From Colletotrichum lupini (Eukaryota; Ascomycota; Sordariomycetes; Glomerellales; Glomerellaceae), in assembly GCF_023278565.1 (NCBI RefSeq), contig NC_064673.1, positions 2,170,001 through 2,234,000 of the forward strand: a DNA stretch of 64,000 bases, written 5' to 3'. Both the position numbers and the translations under genes were made by a program. Below are positions 44,498 through 56,370 of this stretch, one piece after another (the stretch's first letter is position 1; every line of letters begins with the position of its first letter). Under the pieces are notes generated by a model. The model was given only the letters and a program-made list of their open reading frames with translations, was not told the origin of the DNA and ran no database searches.

Positions 44498-46887
44498 GTC
44501 AGAGAAAGGCAAACTGCGCGTCGCTAATGCACCCAAGACTAGGTAGGTTTGATGAGGCGCTCTCATCAATTGAGGAATGAAGAGCGAGCTGCGAATGAAA
44601 GGCGGGAGGTATGAATGAGTGAAGGATGTGTAGGGACTCAAGACATCTTAGGTAGGTATCCGTGTTCGCTGCGTGTTCGGAGAAAGGTATGAGAGGTGAC
44701 TCAGCACTCAGGAGGGTGCCCGTTTGCGCCACTGGATAGGGTTAGTGCCGATTGACCTTGATGGTGGGAAATGATATTGTGCGAGTTGGTGACGTCGGGT
44801 TGGACGCGATGGGGAGCAGTCGATTGCAGTGAGATGATGTTCACAAACGAGAGTCGATTTTTCTCTTCTGGGAGGTGAAGTTGAGGAGAGGGAAATAGGG
44901 GTCCTTGGGCGACCGGGGTGGAGCCATGACAATCACGGGTGCCCGCGCACGGGGTGTGGGTCCCGCCGGAAGGCAGGCGACCCTGTTCTTTCCCTGATTC
45001 CATTGAAATTGATCTAGACGAGGAAGCACGTGACCATCTAGCGGAAAGATTGTCACCCAACGGGCGTGATGTGACGCATCAATTCGCCTGGTAGCGTCGT
45101 GTTACCTAGAGGTACCTCCCGGTGTAGTGTATCATAGGAGGGTGCATTCTGAGGTATCTGCTGCCTTAGGTGAATAAGATCGCCAAGGCAAGAAGGTGCC
45201 TCAATATCTGAAACTCTAATCCAGCCCGTCGACATCTGGATGGCAGGAGAAAATTTGGGTGGGCAGGTTTTGGAGGATACCTAAGCCTGAGGGTTGTGAA
45301 TGTTTCCCTTACTTCCTATCCGGCGTCGAGATGCATAAGGATGACACAAAAACGATGCTGGGCTGTCTACACCTAAGTATGGGCTCAGTGGTAGAAGAAA
45401 TGAAGTTGGAGAGCTGACCTGGGGTAGCTCAGGTTCAAGGAGCCTCTCAAAGTGCGCAAGGAGATATGCGTATCCCTGACGACCATCGAGAGGTTGAGGG
45501 AATTGCTCTCACAATGTTGGCCATACGCTCCTATGCCAGCGTTGAGGGCAAGAATCCTAGGATATTCACTCCCGGCACTAACTATCGGAAGCCTTTACTG
45601 CCCATGCAATCGTCACCATAATTACGGCATCCGCGGGCAACGCGGCTTCGCAATCGCTTTGGATAGGTCATGGTTGCGTGCCGGGAGACCAGCTTGTACA
45701 TTGACCGCATAATCAAGCAAAACCTCCGTTAAGCGACGCACCGTTGAAATGGCAGCAACCAACAGACAAGACGCGGCGAAAATCTCTCCAAACGACACTG
45801 CCTTCTCGCATGCCCGTCACCTGGCACCATGTAGATGCAGGAACACAGCTCACGGTGCGATGTCGATAGGGAAGGACCGTCAACCTGGGCCACCGATGGT
45901 GCAACGTGGACGCCATCGAAGATAACTATACCGCTGTGCTGACTTCTCGAGATCTATGTGGACGACGACAGAAGCACCAAGATGGAACTAGACCTGGAAT
46001 TGCTCAACACCGACTGTCGCACGACGAGGTCGACGATTAGATCACGCCAGGCGGCCATCTACTTCGGAACGAGGTCCCAGCCTCCGCGCAAAGTTGAAGC
46101 CTGGTGTGGCTCGATTCCTTGCACCCTTAGCCCTGCGAGAGCTGCACCGATTGTTTGTCCATCTACTCAAGAGTTTTGTGATTAATCCAAGACAATCTAT
46201 CGACATGTGGGGGGCCGTAGAAAGATGGGTCGCGGACGGAAGCAGCATATTTTCGGCTGGCGTCTAGTATCTACTTCTCCGACGCGCATAGCCCGACATG
46301 CCCCCGACGTCCAGATTGCTATTCAGAGCCCTACAGTCGCGCTGAGTCCTGCTCTCACTCTCGCGTAAGGATGCAGGTGGTTGAGAAGCGTGAAATCGTG
46401 TAATGTGACGATGCACTCCAATCGAAGAAGATGCTGAGTTGACAAATCGTTACGATCCGACGGCAGGGTCATGGCGTCGATCATGTGACGAAGAAGACTG
46501 AGTGACCTGGAAGAAGAAAAAATTTCCCTTGCCCCTCTTCTACATCATCTCCTTCTCGCGCGAGTTGTCAATGTATATATCATACGTGGTGGGACAATGA
46601 TAACAAGAAACAAGCGCATGTGTTTTGGGAACCATTCTGCATATGTATCGCAGCCTCAAAACCCCTAGCAGTGTACTCCGTTCCTGAGCTTCGGCTGAGT
46701 CAGGATTGATAGGCCCCACGACGGCGCAGTAGGTAACGGCATGTCACGCCATGCGCGTTGTTATCTCGGCGGGCCGGACAAGGAAACGACAGAAACAGGC
46801 GCGACGGGAAGCAGGGGCGTGTGGGGCCTTGGTGGGCGTGTGCATGGCCCAGACGTTCTTCGAGAAGGAAGTTGGGACCTTGTTCGC
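44498..46887. other. Intergenic, about 2.4 kb without a supported gene
   Basis: The left part is the promoter and possible 5' UTR of the F-box/ankyrin gene. The remainder (45.2-46.9 kb) has frames up to 86 codons on the plus strand, none with a domain or splice connection. Confidence 0.4.
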
Positions 46888-47695
46888 TCATAACTCGGAG
46901 AGAAAGTAAAGCATTCGTGACGCATGCCGGGTTCTTACAGGGCGTGCAGGGCTGGAAGGTCTGGACCTGAACTGCGAAGCTAGGACGAATCCCGAGATTG
47001 AGGCTCCCACCGCCGGTTTATTGAGTAGTGCGAAAGTGGGTTCTGACTCGAGAGGCTCGTAAGACAGTTCGGATGGGGTGATCATGATGTTATCCTGGGA
47101 GTCGGACAAAACCGGTAGATGACGGTCAATGCCGGGCATCGAGCTGGCCAAGGCTTCTTGTTTTCGTTTTCGTCTCTTTGAGCTTGGAGGCGCAAGCGAT
47201 TGCAACTTTCGTATCTGGGAAGAATGAGTCGATTATTGAACAATCTTAGACTCAAATATAACAGTGTCGACAACTGGTTTATTCTGATTGAGAACAGGTA
47301 CTGCTGACCTCCACTGTCTCTGCCGGGTGGATGTTGGCGAGGAAAGTGCCTGCAGAAGCGAGGGAAAAAGCGGTGCAGCAGGATCTCTCGCTTCGTAAAC
47401 ACGCTTGTTCAAATCGGGCGTGACGCATGGAGTACTCCTTAGTCATCCAGCCACACTTACCATCACGGTAGGAGCCACTCGGAAGGCTGCCCTGGTCGCT
47501 ATTGTCCAACGGAAAGAGCGACTTCAGAGGCTCACCGACACTGACCGACACCGGGTAGACGGTAACTGGCCGGACGGACATTACACCGGAAATAGTCAGG
47601 CCCGTAACGGCCCGGCATTCTCCACTCAATCGTGGGCCTTGAAGGTTGACAGGCCCAGTTCCCTGTCTCGAATCATCCAACTTTTTGGCTGACAT
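46888..47695 (-). CDS. Hypothetical 200-aa protein, three-exon model
   Basis: Exons 47695-47461, 47349-47309 and 47214-46888 join in frame (introns 111 and 94 bp; GTAAGT...GCAG and GTCAGC...CCAG) to give 200 aa starting MSAKKLDDSRQ. I recognise no family. A basic cluster SSKRRKRKQEA in the second half could be a nuclear localisation signal, and the tail is Ser/Arg-rich. Support is only the open frames, plausible splice sites and the total being a multiple of three; the 41-bp middle exon is the weakest point. It could be spurious. Confidence 0.35.
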
Positions 47696-48208
47696 GTCAC
47701 CGCATCCACTTTGTTTTCGACGCTCCCGCGACCATCAACCTTGCATCATCAGCCACTTCGCGCCGATGATTTGCACCCAAAGCACGACCATCACATCAGT
47801 ATCAATCGCGCCACAAAGACCCTAATCTGTAGACACACCCTCGTCATTGCGTCCCCTATCCACGGACAGGATCTTCGTTCCTGGCAGAGTCCTCGTCAAT
47901 TGGTTACTGATCCTTGAGGATACACTTTTTGCCCTGCTTTCGGCATCTCCACCTTATCGGCCTGTCTCTTCAAGATTCCTTCACCTCGAATCCGGCCACT
48001 CTCTCTAGCCACCCCTCGCAATCTGAGCATACACCCCCCTTTTCGACATTGCTTCGGACTCATCAACAGTTACTTAAATATGACCTGCCTCGACATGTCC
48101 TCGGGGCATTATTCCGGTCCTTCCTAAACGGCACGAGCCTAAGCTTCACATAGCAACTACACTACTACAAACATCTTACATCTTTGCCATCAAACTACGA
48201 CGACCAAC
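47696..48208. other. Divergent promoter region
   Basis: It separates the minus-strand hypothetical gene from the plus-strand F-box gene. It is pyrimidine-rich on the plus strand near 47.9-48.2 kb, as expected upstream of a fungal gene. Confidence 0.4.
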
Positions 48209-49223
48209 ATGTCTGGTCTAACTCTAACGTCACCAATCGACTCATTACCCAATGAGGTAAGCACCTGCCGTTGCCCATCACAGCAGAGCGCCAACGCTCT
48301 TATGCTACACTCCCGCTAACTACCTTTGCCCTGAATAGCTTCTCATTGCGATCCTATCCACCTTTGAATCTCGCGAGCTGCTGCCATTAACGACTGTCGA
48401 CCGCCGCTTCAATGGTACCGCCACCACAATACTGCAACACCGCCTCCTTCATACCGCGAAGATGGAAGGACACGAGGTGATGCTGGAGAGCTACCACCCA
48501 AGTGCCAGGAACTCAACACCGTCAATGACGTGTAGATTTGCAGGCGTTGACTTCCTGGGATACCAGTGGACCGGCGAGGAAGATATGGACTTGCGTGATC
48601 TCTCCCACCTTTACTCCCACTTCCGCCCGGTCGTCTCCGAAGAGACGCGACGCATGCGGAGAGTGTTTGGTCGACGGATGCCGGGCGCCCCACTCGAGCA
48701 AGAAATCGGCGACCAGCCAGTTGTCCAAGAACTCATCCTGGATGACGGAGAGCTCTTCTCTCAACTTTGCACAACAACTAGCTTGGTCAAGTCAGGTCCG
48801 AACCCTGGTCTTCTCGCTAGCCACAGCAATATTGAGAATGGCGTGGTACGCGTCTGGAGACACTGGCTAGCAAAGGCGGCCGCCAGGACAGCCATTTGCC
48901 CAGCAGGGCAAGGACCAATCGACGAGAGCACCATCTTGTGGGCCGACGCTACGAAGAATGTCGGATTGCGATTCAGCGTTACCGATATCACCAAGGAGCG
49001 TCTACCTGTCTACCGCGGATTGGACGAGGATGCTCCTGTCGCCTACTCTCTGCACTACCAAGGTAAGATCACCATGTCCAGACCCATGTGGCAGGCAAGC
49101 GGCAAGCGACTAACTATGACACTAGAGTTACTGGTTCGCACAAGCCAAGTACTGCTGGCGATGGAGAAATCAGCAGTCCAAGAAGTTGTCGACTCAGGTA
49201 AATCAGCCATCATAGCTTCATGA
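48209..49223 (+). CDS. F-box protein
   Basis: Exon 1 is 48209-48256 (MSGLTLTSPIDSLPNE), followed by an 82-bp intron. Exon 2 starts 48339, and the F-box is built across the junction: IDSLPNE|LLIAILSTFESRELL, then LTTVDRRFNGTATTIL. A second intron, 49063-49125, has canonical GTAAGA, gactaact branch-like and CTAG sites. It is exactly 63 bp without an in-frame stop, so both spliced (289 aa) and retained (310 aa) forms are open. The spliced form reads HYQELLVRTSQVLL, which looks more natural. The rest is an uncharacterised fungal F-box family body. The expected role is substrate adaptor for an SCF ubiquitin ligase; the target is unknown. Confidence 0.8.
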
Positions 49224-49969
49224 AAGTTTCTTCCGTCCGGCCAAGACCGGGCCGGTTAAACACAACACCCACGGCTACCCCAGGGCGCGCAGTGTCGACG
49301 AGCTCAACTCGCAACATCAACATCGAAAAGTTTCGAGAAGTGCAAGCAAGTGGGCCAAGTCCTCGCAGATCGGTATTGGCTCGGTCAACGTTGTCACCGC
49401 CAATTCTCCCTAGGATGGAACGCCTCCCAGAACTTGGCTACTCAGTAGCGGCCACCTTGGTGAAGACGAACATCCAGCGTCAGAATACCCATACCACTAT
49501 CACATCTCTTCCGACTCATCTGGAACACTTTGCTGACTTTGCGGTCCTCTTTATAGGCTTTGTCATGCAGCTCGACGCGAAGAGTGCCCATGCAGTAAAA
49601 ACCGTCTTGATGGCACCCGCTATGCGACCATTCCAGCCTCAAGCGGTTGCTGTCATGTGAAGAAAGCCGTTATGTCAGGACCCTGGCAAACTTTACATCA
49701 GTGACTGGCTGTCACATTCTGTCCATGCACAAGGAACAGACCAAAAAACGAACTAAACAGACATTTCGGGGCCGCCGGAGAGCGAAACACTTCGCTTGTC
49801 TCTCGTCGAGGTCGCAAGGCCAGTCACGCATTGCATGAGTTGCATGCATTGGATACAAAAGAATCGACGTTTCAGCATCTTGGACACATCGTCATGCGCC
49901 TGGCATAATGGGGGAGGAAGGGCGACCAACATTGACTAGAATCATTCCGTCGCGGGGACAGATACACTA
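49224..49969. other. Intergenic, no supported gene
   Basis: The 3' flank of the F-box gene. A 146-codon plus-strand frame (49220-49660) overlaps the F-box stop but is Arg/Pro/Thr-rich without a domain and is treated as noise. Confidence 0.35.
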
Positions 49970-50560
49970 TGGCATTTGGAAATGGCGTTTCGGCGAATTC
50001 GGTCTAGACGGCGTTGCACCGCAAAGGCCAACAGCGGGGATGCGGATAGACAAGAGGGATGCGTGGTTTTTGAGGATATACATAATGACATCGAGTTCCA
50101 CAACCTTGACGAGATAATTGCCAAGGCCACTCGGGATGTTGAATTGAACAGGCGCACACCAGAATCTGGTGGATTTCCCCTTGGATGACACTCCATACAC
50201 ATCCGACCGCTCCATGTATGATCGTCGCTGCGGGGGCAATGCTCCAGCCCAGCGCTGTGGAAGAGGGGCAATAGGGCAGACAAACAACGAGGAACATGAG
50301 TTAGTCATCCGCTTGCCGGCCGTTGAGGCGGTCGATCCCGCTAGCCGCAAGTACGTTCTCGCCAGGTTGATCCCGCCGACATGATGCCAAAGTCATTGAT
50401 CAGAAGATCGACGCCTGCAGCGCGGAGTACGTGGTGCGATATTGATTCAGCGGTGGTAGAGGGTCTGCGAGTCTGAGTTCAGCTTACAGCATTCAACGCC
50501 GGCAACTCCATTGCACTCGTACAGCTCTGCACGGAATCATTGGCGGCACCTGACGAAGCC
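49970..50560 (-). pseudogene. Relic of a short-chain dehydrogenase/reductase (SDR)
   Basis: On the minus strand near 50430-50380 the sequence reads LRAAGVDLLINDFGIMSAGS, which matches the SDR signature (VDxLINNAGIM) with two substitutions in the NNAG motif. Farther along, in other frames, come a VSS-like stretch (GVSSKGKSTRF, near 50190-50160) and a stretch LLSIRIPAVGLCGAT (near 50035-49990) where SDRs have xxxHPGxxxGT. Order and spacing fit the family, but stops and frame changes separate the pieces. The missing N-terminal nucleotide-binding motif (TGxxxGIG) was not found upstream. Best read as a decayed retinol-dehydrogenase-like SDR; the two later pieces are weak. Confidence 0.4.
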
Positions 50561-51978
50561 GGCTTCTTTGGTCGCAAAATACATTCGCGGTTGTACGGAG
50601 CCGGAAAACCGCGCTCTCTCCGAGGCCAATTCAACGCTGACGCCAGCAGCAAGAGCCGCGGGTATGACTCTGCGCAGTCTGACAAGGATCCTTGTTCTTT
50701 GGTGGTTTGCGAAACGGCCTGCAACGAAGGGGTGCTCCTCCGACCCATGGCCAGCGGGCCAATTTACCGAGCCCGGCCCCAAAGAAACAACAAATTTAAC
50801 TTGGACAATGGCTCGGCTAGTGCGTTCTGTTCCAAAAGGAAGAGCCTCAATTATGCTGATGCCACACCGTGGTCGCGGGTAATTGGCCACACTAGATGAC
50901 AGGCCCTGAGTGCGAAAGACCGCCTGGAACTGGTCGTGGCCATGGCAAGCGGGTTATTCGCAATGACATATTATCATCAGCTCAAGCGAAATGGATGCTT
51001 CAATTGAAGCTGCGCCGGGCTACACGAGCGCAGCTTTCGCCCCGAAGTTGCAATCGATTGGACGCGCGTCAACCATTGACCATCTGTCAAAAAGTCAAAA
51101 CGGAATGGGGACGGGGAAAAGAGCCGAACTATGCTGGTCGTCATCTGGTGTCATGTGTATGTCAGCTCCCGCAACTCGCGATCGACCAACTTTGATTTCA
51201 ATTAATCTTGACTCGACATTGGCCACCCCATGCGCCACGAAGGTGTCGGCCGACATCGAGCACCAGAGACCGAGCCGTCCTCCCTGTGCTTTTACTCTCA
51301 TAGTCGACATTGTTTCCACGCAATATGATACCTGGCCGGCGAAACAATAGAGCCAGGCCCAAAGAAAAGGTGCAAGAGACAGAACTAGCATCAGGAAGGT
51401 TTCAGCGCGTCGTCTGCCCAGGCCGGCGGTGGTCCAAGCACGCATCGGACGGGGGCCGTTTTGACAGGGCTCGGCATCCTTGCAACCATGTCTCATCCAA
51501 TGATGGCGCGGAAGACCAGGCCGAACTCCTGGCCATCGCCGTTTTCACGACATCTGGTATCCATAAAGATACACATGTCGGGGGCCTGTCATGCCCAGGG
51601 CCCGTGATGTTGCATCATGTCGCTTGCAGCCGGTCAGAAACTCGAGTCCCTGGTGACAGTTCTTTTCCTCCACGACGGCCAGACATTGACTGTAGTTTTC
51701 CATCTATTATCATGAATGAGACTTTGTATCAGCTTAGTTGCGTAGATGACCCGATCGTCTGATATCTAATCTAATTAACCATATTCTCTTTTAGACCCTC
51801 CCTCTATTTTCTTTTCGTTTCTTCATCCATACATGTACTTCATTGACTGGCCGTAACCTTCGCTTTTCCCCGCCTTCACTTCTCTTCTATCCTCACTGCT
51901 GGTTCAGTTTTTAGTTTTACCGGAGCTGGGCTCCATTTGTGCGACAACGAACCCCGACGGGAAATTCAGCAATCGGAA
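50561..51978. other. Intergenic, no supported gene
   Basis: Frames up to 150 codons on both strands. A minus-strand frame at 51496-51095 has one hydrophobic segment (ETFLMLVLSLAPFLWAWLY) but no family or exon structure. The right end is the promoter of the next MFS gene, with CT-rich stretches at 51.8-51.9 kb. Confidence 0.35.
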
Positions 51979-53894
51979 ATGATGGAGAGGGATATGGAAA
52001 AGGGCGAATTTGATCCAGCGCGGCCAGAAGAGAGCCATGCTGCACCGGAGAAGGCCCCGAGGAGGATGTCGTTCGCGAGACCGCCACCACCGCCCCCAAA
52101 AGACGAGTCCGCACGACCGATGACAAGTTCGACGAAGCGCCTGTCCTTCTCGACGACAATGAGTCAGCGGAAGATCAAGTACGGGACCGGAAGACACTCG
52201 CAAACAGAACTGAGTCCTCAGCCAAACGATGACCCAGAGGATCCGCTGGTAGGTGCCGTCCAGCATCTCACAGTGGGCGGAGACTGACCAGCCTTGTCAC
52301 AGAACTGGCCGCAATGGAAAAAGGAACTCAATTTCGTCGCTCTACTAATGACTATGGGCCTGATCGGAGGGATGAAGACGGCATACATGAGCGTCAATAG
52401 TGTTCTCGCCGTCAGATTTAATGTCTCTTATACAGCAGTGGCATCCTTGACTGCCGTACCACTCGTCCTATCTGCCTTCACAGGTCTCATCAGTCTGGCA
52501 GTTTCTAAGATATGGGGTAAGAGGCCGGTCTATTTGATCTCGGTGGTGTCGATCTTCATCGGCGCGATCTGGAACATGCGTGCGGGCAACAGCTTTGGGC
52601 AGTGCATGGGAGCGCGCGTCTTCCAGGGCCTCGGCTGGGGTGCCTTTGATACACTTGCTCTCGGTTCAATACAGGACACGTACTTTGTGAGTCGGCTGAA
52701 TGGGTTGCCTTGGCACAATGCTGTTGGCATAACCATTCACTAACGTCCATGTAGGAACATGAACGTAGCGCTCGCATCACGATGTATCACGTTCTTTCAA
52801 TTTCAACGACCTGGGGTGCCCCTCTGTTCGGAGGCCTGGCTTCGTTCAACGCGGGCCGCTTCACCATTCAATTCGACATCATCAATGCCTTTCAGATCAT
52901 TGCCATACCGCTGATCCTATTCGGGGCTCCCGAAACGGCTTACGATCGATGGTCCAGTAGCAGCGTCGCCCAAACCCCTGCCTCCGGGGTGTCGTGGATG
53001 TCGAAGCCTCCAAAGCCGCTCGGAGAGCCTTCCGTCGAGGAAGTCAAGGCTTACCTGCGTACCATGAAGCCTGTATCTTTCTCCGGTATGACGGATGTCC
53101 GGACGCTTCTCCAGGCCCCTCGCGCTTTCGTCGCGCCCACGACCCTGCTGCTCTTCGTCATCACCTTCATTCCGTACTGTGCGCTGTGGAGCTTGACGGA
53201 ATCCCTGTCGCTTCTCTTCTTCCCCATGCCATGGATGCTCCGAGAGAACAGCATCGGGTCGCTCATGGCAGCGCCCTTTATTTTCTCGATACTCACCGCT
53301 ACCGGCCTTGCTGTTTATCAAAAACGACATGTTGGATACTCCCCCTACCACACCTTTTGCACCTTGGCCGGAGGAACTGTCCTCGCGGCTACTGGCATTC
53401 TTGCGTTTGGGCTCAAGACACACGCCGTCATGTCCGAGGTGGCTGATGAGGATCCCGCCAGCGTCTTCAAGTTGGATGGCGTCGGCGCACATCTCTCCTT
53501 CCCTCTTCTGTCTTTCTTACTGGGTTTCTTGGCGGCAGGTGTGACGGTTGTCGACACCGCCATCCGTCCCATCATATGGCGCTCGACGCAGTTCACCTCG
53601 TCTAATATGAACGTGTGCCTGCGGAACGTGGCCGATATGAATGCCGGCGTGACGTGCTGGAGGAACTTGTTCGCTGGCATCTTTGTCATGACGGTTCCTA
53701 ATGCCATTGTCATGTGGGCTGGCTTGAAGTCAACCGTCATCGGCCTCGGCGTCGCCCAGATCTCGGTCGCGATCGCGGTCTGTTGCGCGTGGTGGTTGTA
53801 CGACGAGCAGGTGAGGAGAATGGACGGGCACGTCATGGGTCTGGTTGATTTGAGTATGTTGAAGAGGACTGGGAGCTTCTTTGACACGGATTAG
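51979..53894 (+). CDS. MFS transporter, DHA1-like, with long cytosolic N-terminus
   Basis: Three exons (51979-52248, 52303-52686, 52755-53894; introns 54 and 68 bp) give 597 aa. The first ~80 residues are hydrophilic and Pro/Ser-rich (ARPPPPPPKDES), then EDPLNWPQWKKELNFVALL gives the DPLNWPxW signature before TM1. Later landmarks are LAVSKIWGKRPVYLIS (motif A equivalent), ARVFQGLGWGAFDTLALGSI and GAPLFGGLASFNAGRFTIQF. A central loop (PKPLGEPSVEEVKAYL) separates two six-TM halves. The last TM segment ends in CCAWWLYDEQVRRMDGH. It is probably a plasma-membrane transporter of unknown substrate. The upstream frame opens at 51937 without ATG, so the ATG pair at 51979 is the start. Confidence 0.88.
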
Positions 53895-55601
53895 GGGCCG
53901 CGTGGATGTGTGATGCTTTCGAGTAATGATTGGGAGTGATGGAATAACGAGTCAAAGACGGATGAAGGGAGTGAGTGAGATATTAAATGTTGTGTCTAGC
54001 TAAGTCGGACTCAGTAGGGGGCCCAGGACAGACCCGGATGTCTGCGGGTACCTACAAACGGAACAAAATTGTCCCACGACTTTCTTTTGTTGGAGATACC
54101 ACCAGATTCGGTGGCAAGTAGTGCGTCGGAGGGCCGGCGGCGGGGGGTAAATGATGAGAGACGAGTGAAGTTGAGAGTGAAGATGCGGGACGAAGAGAGG
54201 GAAGAAACTGGGAAGCCGGCGAACCTTGTGAAGCATACAAAATGATTCTATATAGTCTACCAGTCGACTTGGCAAAGGGGGAGGGGGGAAACACGAGTAA
54301 TGGAAGGACCACGTTCATTATTGCTTCTTATGAGTCCATGCCAAAACCTGAATACATTTGCTGATTGGAAAGCACGAGAAACTCAAGCGTGTCGCGGTTT
54401 GCTTGTTTCTTTTGTCTTGTATTTGAAGCACGAGGATGTAGCGTGGTCCTGGTCGAGGGAGATGAGGGCCTGAGGCGTTATGCGTGGATGGGATGGGATC
54501 GGGGAGGGATGGAGGGTCTCTCAGTTTCAGGGCGGGGATTTGTGCGAGGTGGGCTTTGTCTTGGCTGATGGGGAGAGCAGACGGCTTGAGGAACATACAT
54601 AGAGTTGCGATGCCTTGTCGCCCTACGGAAAGGAGGCTTCATGGACCAGGGGAGCTTTGAGATTGTGATCCACGGAGTCATGGCTATGAGTATGTTGCAT
54701 CATTGTGTGTATTTGACAGTCTGGTAATCAATCAGCATGGTGTGATGATGTCTTTTTGGACTGTCTACCTAAAACTTTGGTACGTGGTTCTAGAATGGTG
54801 ACGGGACAGATTAAGATCGGGCTGTCAGGCTGAAGCACGCTCCGTCTGATGTTCGGACAGAGTCGAGGTTGGAATCGTCTGATGCTTGAGGTGGTTGATG
54901 TGTTGCGATTGGCTTAGTTTGTTGGTTTGATCGTCTGGAGTATTGGTGCGAGCGGAGGATTGGGGGCGTCCGTCGTCTGATCTTCGCGTGGGGGCCGCCA
55001 GGGAGCACTTGGTGGCTTATGCGGATTTGGAAAGATGCGGTGTTGCTTTTGGCTTGACATCTTATTGCGTGAAGGAAATTGAAGGTTCATCTTTGTTGTG
55101 GGAGTCGTGTTTATTGTGGTTTTGCAGATGCTTTCGAGTCTCCGTCTCTTGAAGTGTGAAGTGACTCTCCAGGATTTGTTTGACTGGGAGGAATCTTGAG
55201 GACTCAACAGAGCAAAGCTGTCTGTGGATTCTGTCATTGTTATCAGTGCTCATAAGTTAGTTGTCGACTTGCGAGATCTCAGGAAACAGTTTAGACTAAA
55301 GTGTGCTTGTCTATCATTACTAAAGTAGGTATTTCCCTTGAATTCGTCTCGTTGATATTCCTCTCCTTTCAAAATACGCCACCTAAATACAGTGCATCAT
55401 CAACTGGAATCCTCTCTAGTTTCTCCCCATGGTGCCCTCAGCCGCCCTTGACGCAAAATCCCTTGGGATATTATGTACCAATCCCTCATCAGCCCAAGTT
55501 TAATCCCTTCAAGACCGGCTACGTTGCTCATTATAGTGTTGGCGCAAGAACGTTCTCGTTCAAATTCGGTTTCCTGGATGGCGAAGCTGATGCTTCTTTC
55601 T
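53895..55601. other. Intergenic, no supported gene
   Basis: About 1.7 kb between the 3' ends of the MFS gene and the four-TM gene. Short frames only; no domain, repeat or RNA gene is recognised. Confidence 0.4.
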
Positions 55602-56370
55602 TTACATCCTCTCTGCCTTTCTTCTCGGCTGCGCCATCTCCTGGTCCTCAACAGAACCAGTCGAAGTGATCTCCTCGGTGTGCATCGGTGCCTTGCGGTC
55701 GACTGAGACGCCGCGGGTCGTGCCAGTGCGGCGGAAGTATTTGAAATCGACAAAGGATACGACGGCGGTGTATGCGGCGAGAAGGCTATGAAACGAAATC
55801 CCAGTCAGTTCCCATGTCTCGAGGCGGGCAACTCGCATGCCAATGGAAGACTTACTTGAGGAAGATACCGCATCCGACAATAACCCAGCTGAGGATGCAG
55901 CTCGTGCCGACGCAGCGCTGGATGTTACCCTGGATGGACATGAAGACTACAGCGCCCCAGAAGATGGGCTCGAGGCCGTTGAGAATGGCGTTGGCTTTCA
56001 GGGACGCCCAGCCCCGGCCTCGGGCCCAGTGCTGAGTTGCGATTTGGTAGATGATGAAGACCATGGATTTTACAGACTATGTGATTACTCACGTTAGCAA
56101 ACTCCATTCCTCAGTTCCCGTCATCGGAGAGCTTCGCCAGAATTGGTCTGAGTCGTCCTGATGTCCTTGACGACTGCGGAGAGAACATTTGGGAAAGGTT
56201 GTACTTACTATACCTAGAGACATGGTGTTTGTACGGGTCACTGGGCCGCCCTTGAGGAATATTCTGGCACCGGAGAGGCCCATGACGATGTGAATCACAA
56301 TGATTTGCACAATGTGGACCTTCATCATGTGCCGATTGTCGAACAGGGGCATACTGGCGAGTTTGTCCAT
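55602..56370 (-). CDS. Uncharacterised four-TM fungal membrane protein
   Basis: Three exons (56370-56209, 56076-55856, 55785-55602; introns 132 and 70 bp) give 188 aa. Hydrophobic spans: HIVQIIVIHIVMGLSGARIF, SMVFIIYQIATQ, NAILNGLEPIFWGAVVFMSI and the last built across intron 2 (SWVIVGCGIFLNLLAAYTAV). Between them lie GGPVTRTNTMSLGI and RGRGWASLKANAILN, a layout I associate with fungal tetraspan proteins of unknown function. The cytosolic tail is charged (QPRRKAERM). Intron 1 contains a possible alternative internal exon, but skipping it restores the natural MSLGI|SVKSMVFIIYQ join. Membrane location is certain; the role is not. Confidence 0.78.

Noticed and set aside
49220..49660. 146-codon plus-strand frame overlapping the F-box stop
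   Set aside because: Overlaps the F-box gene end by four bases and has no family features; low-complexity Pro/Thr/Arg composition.
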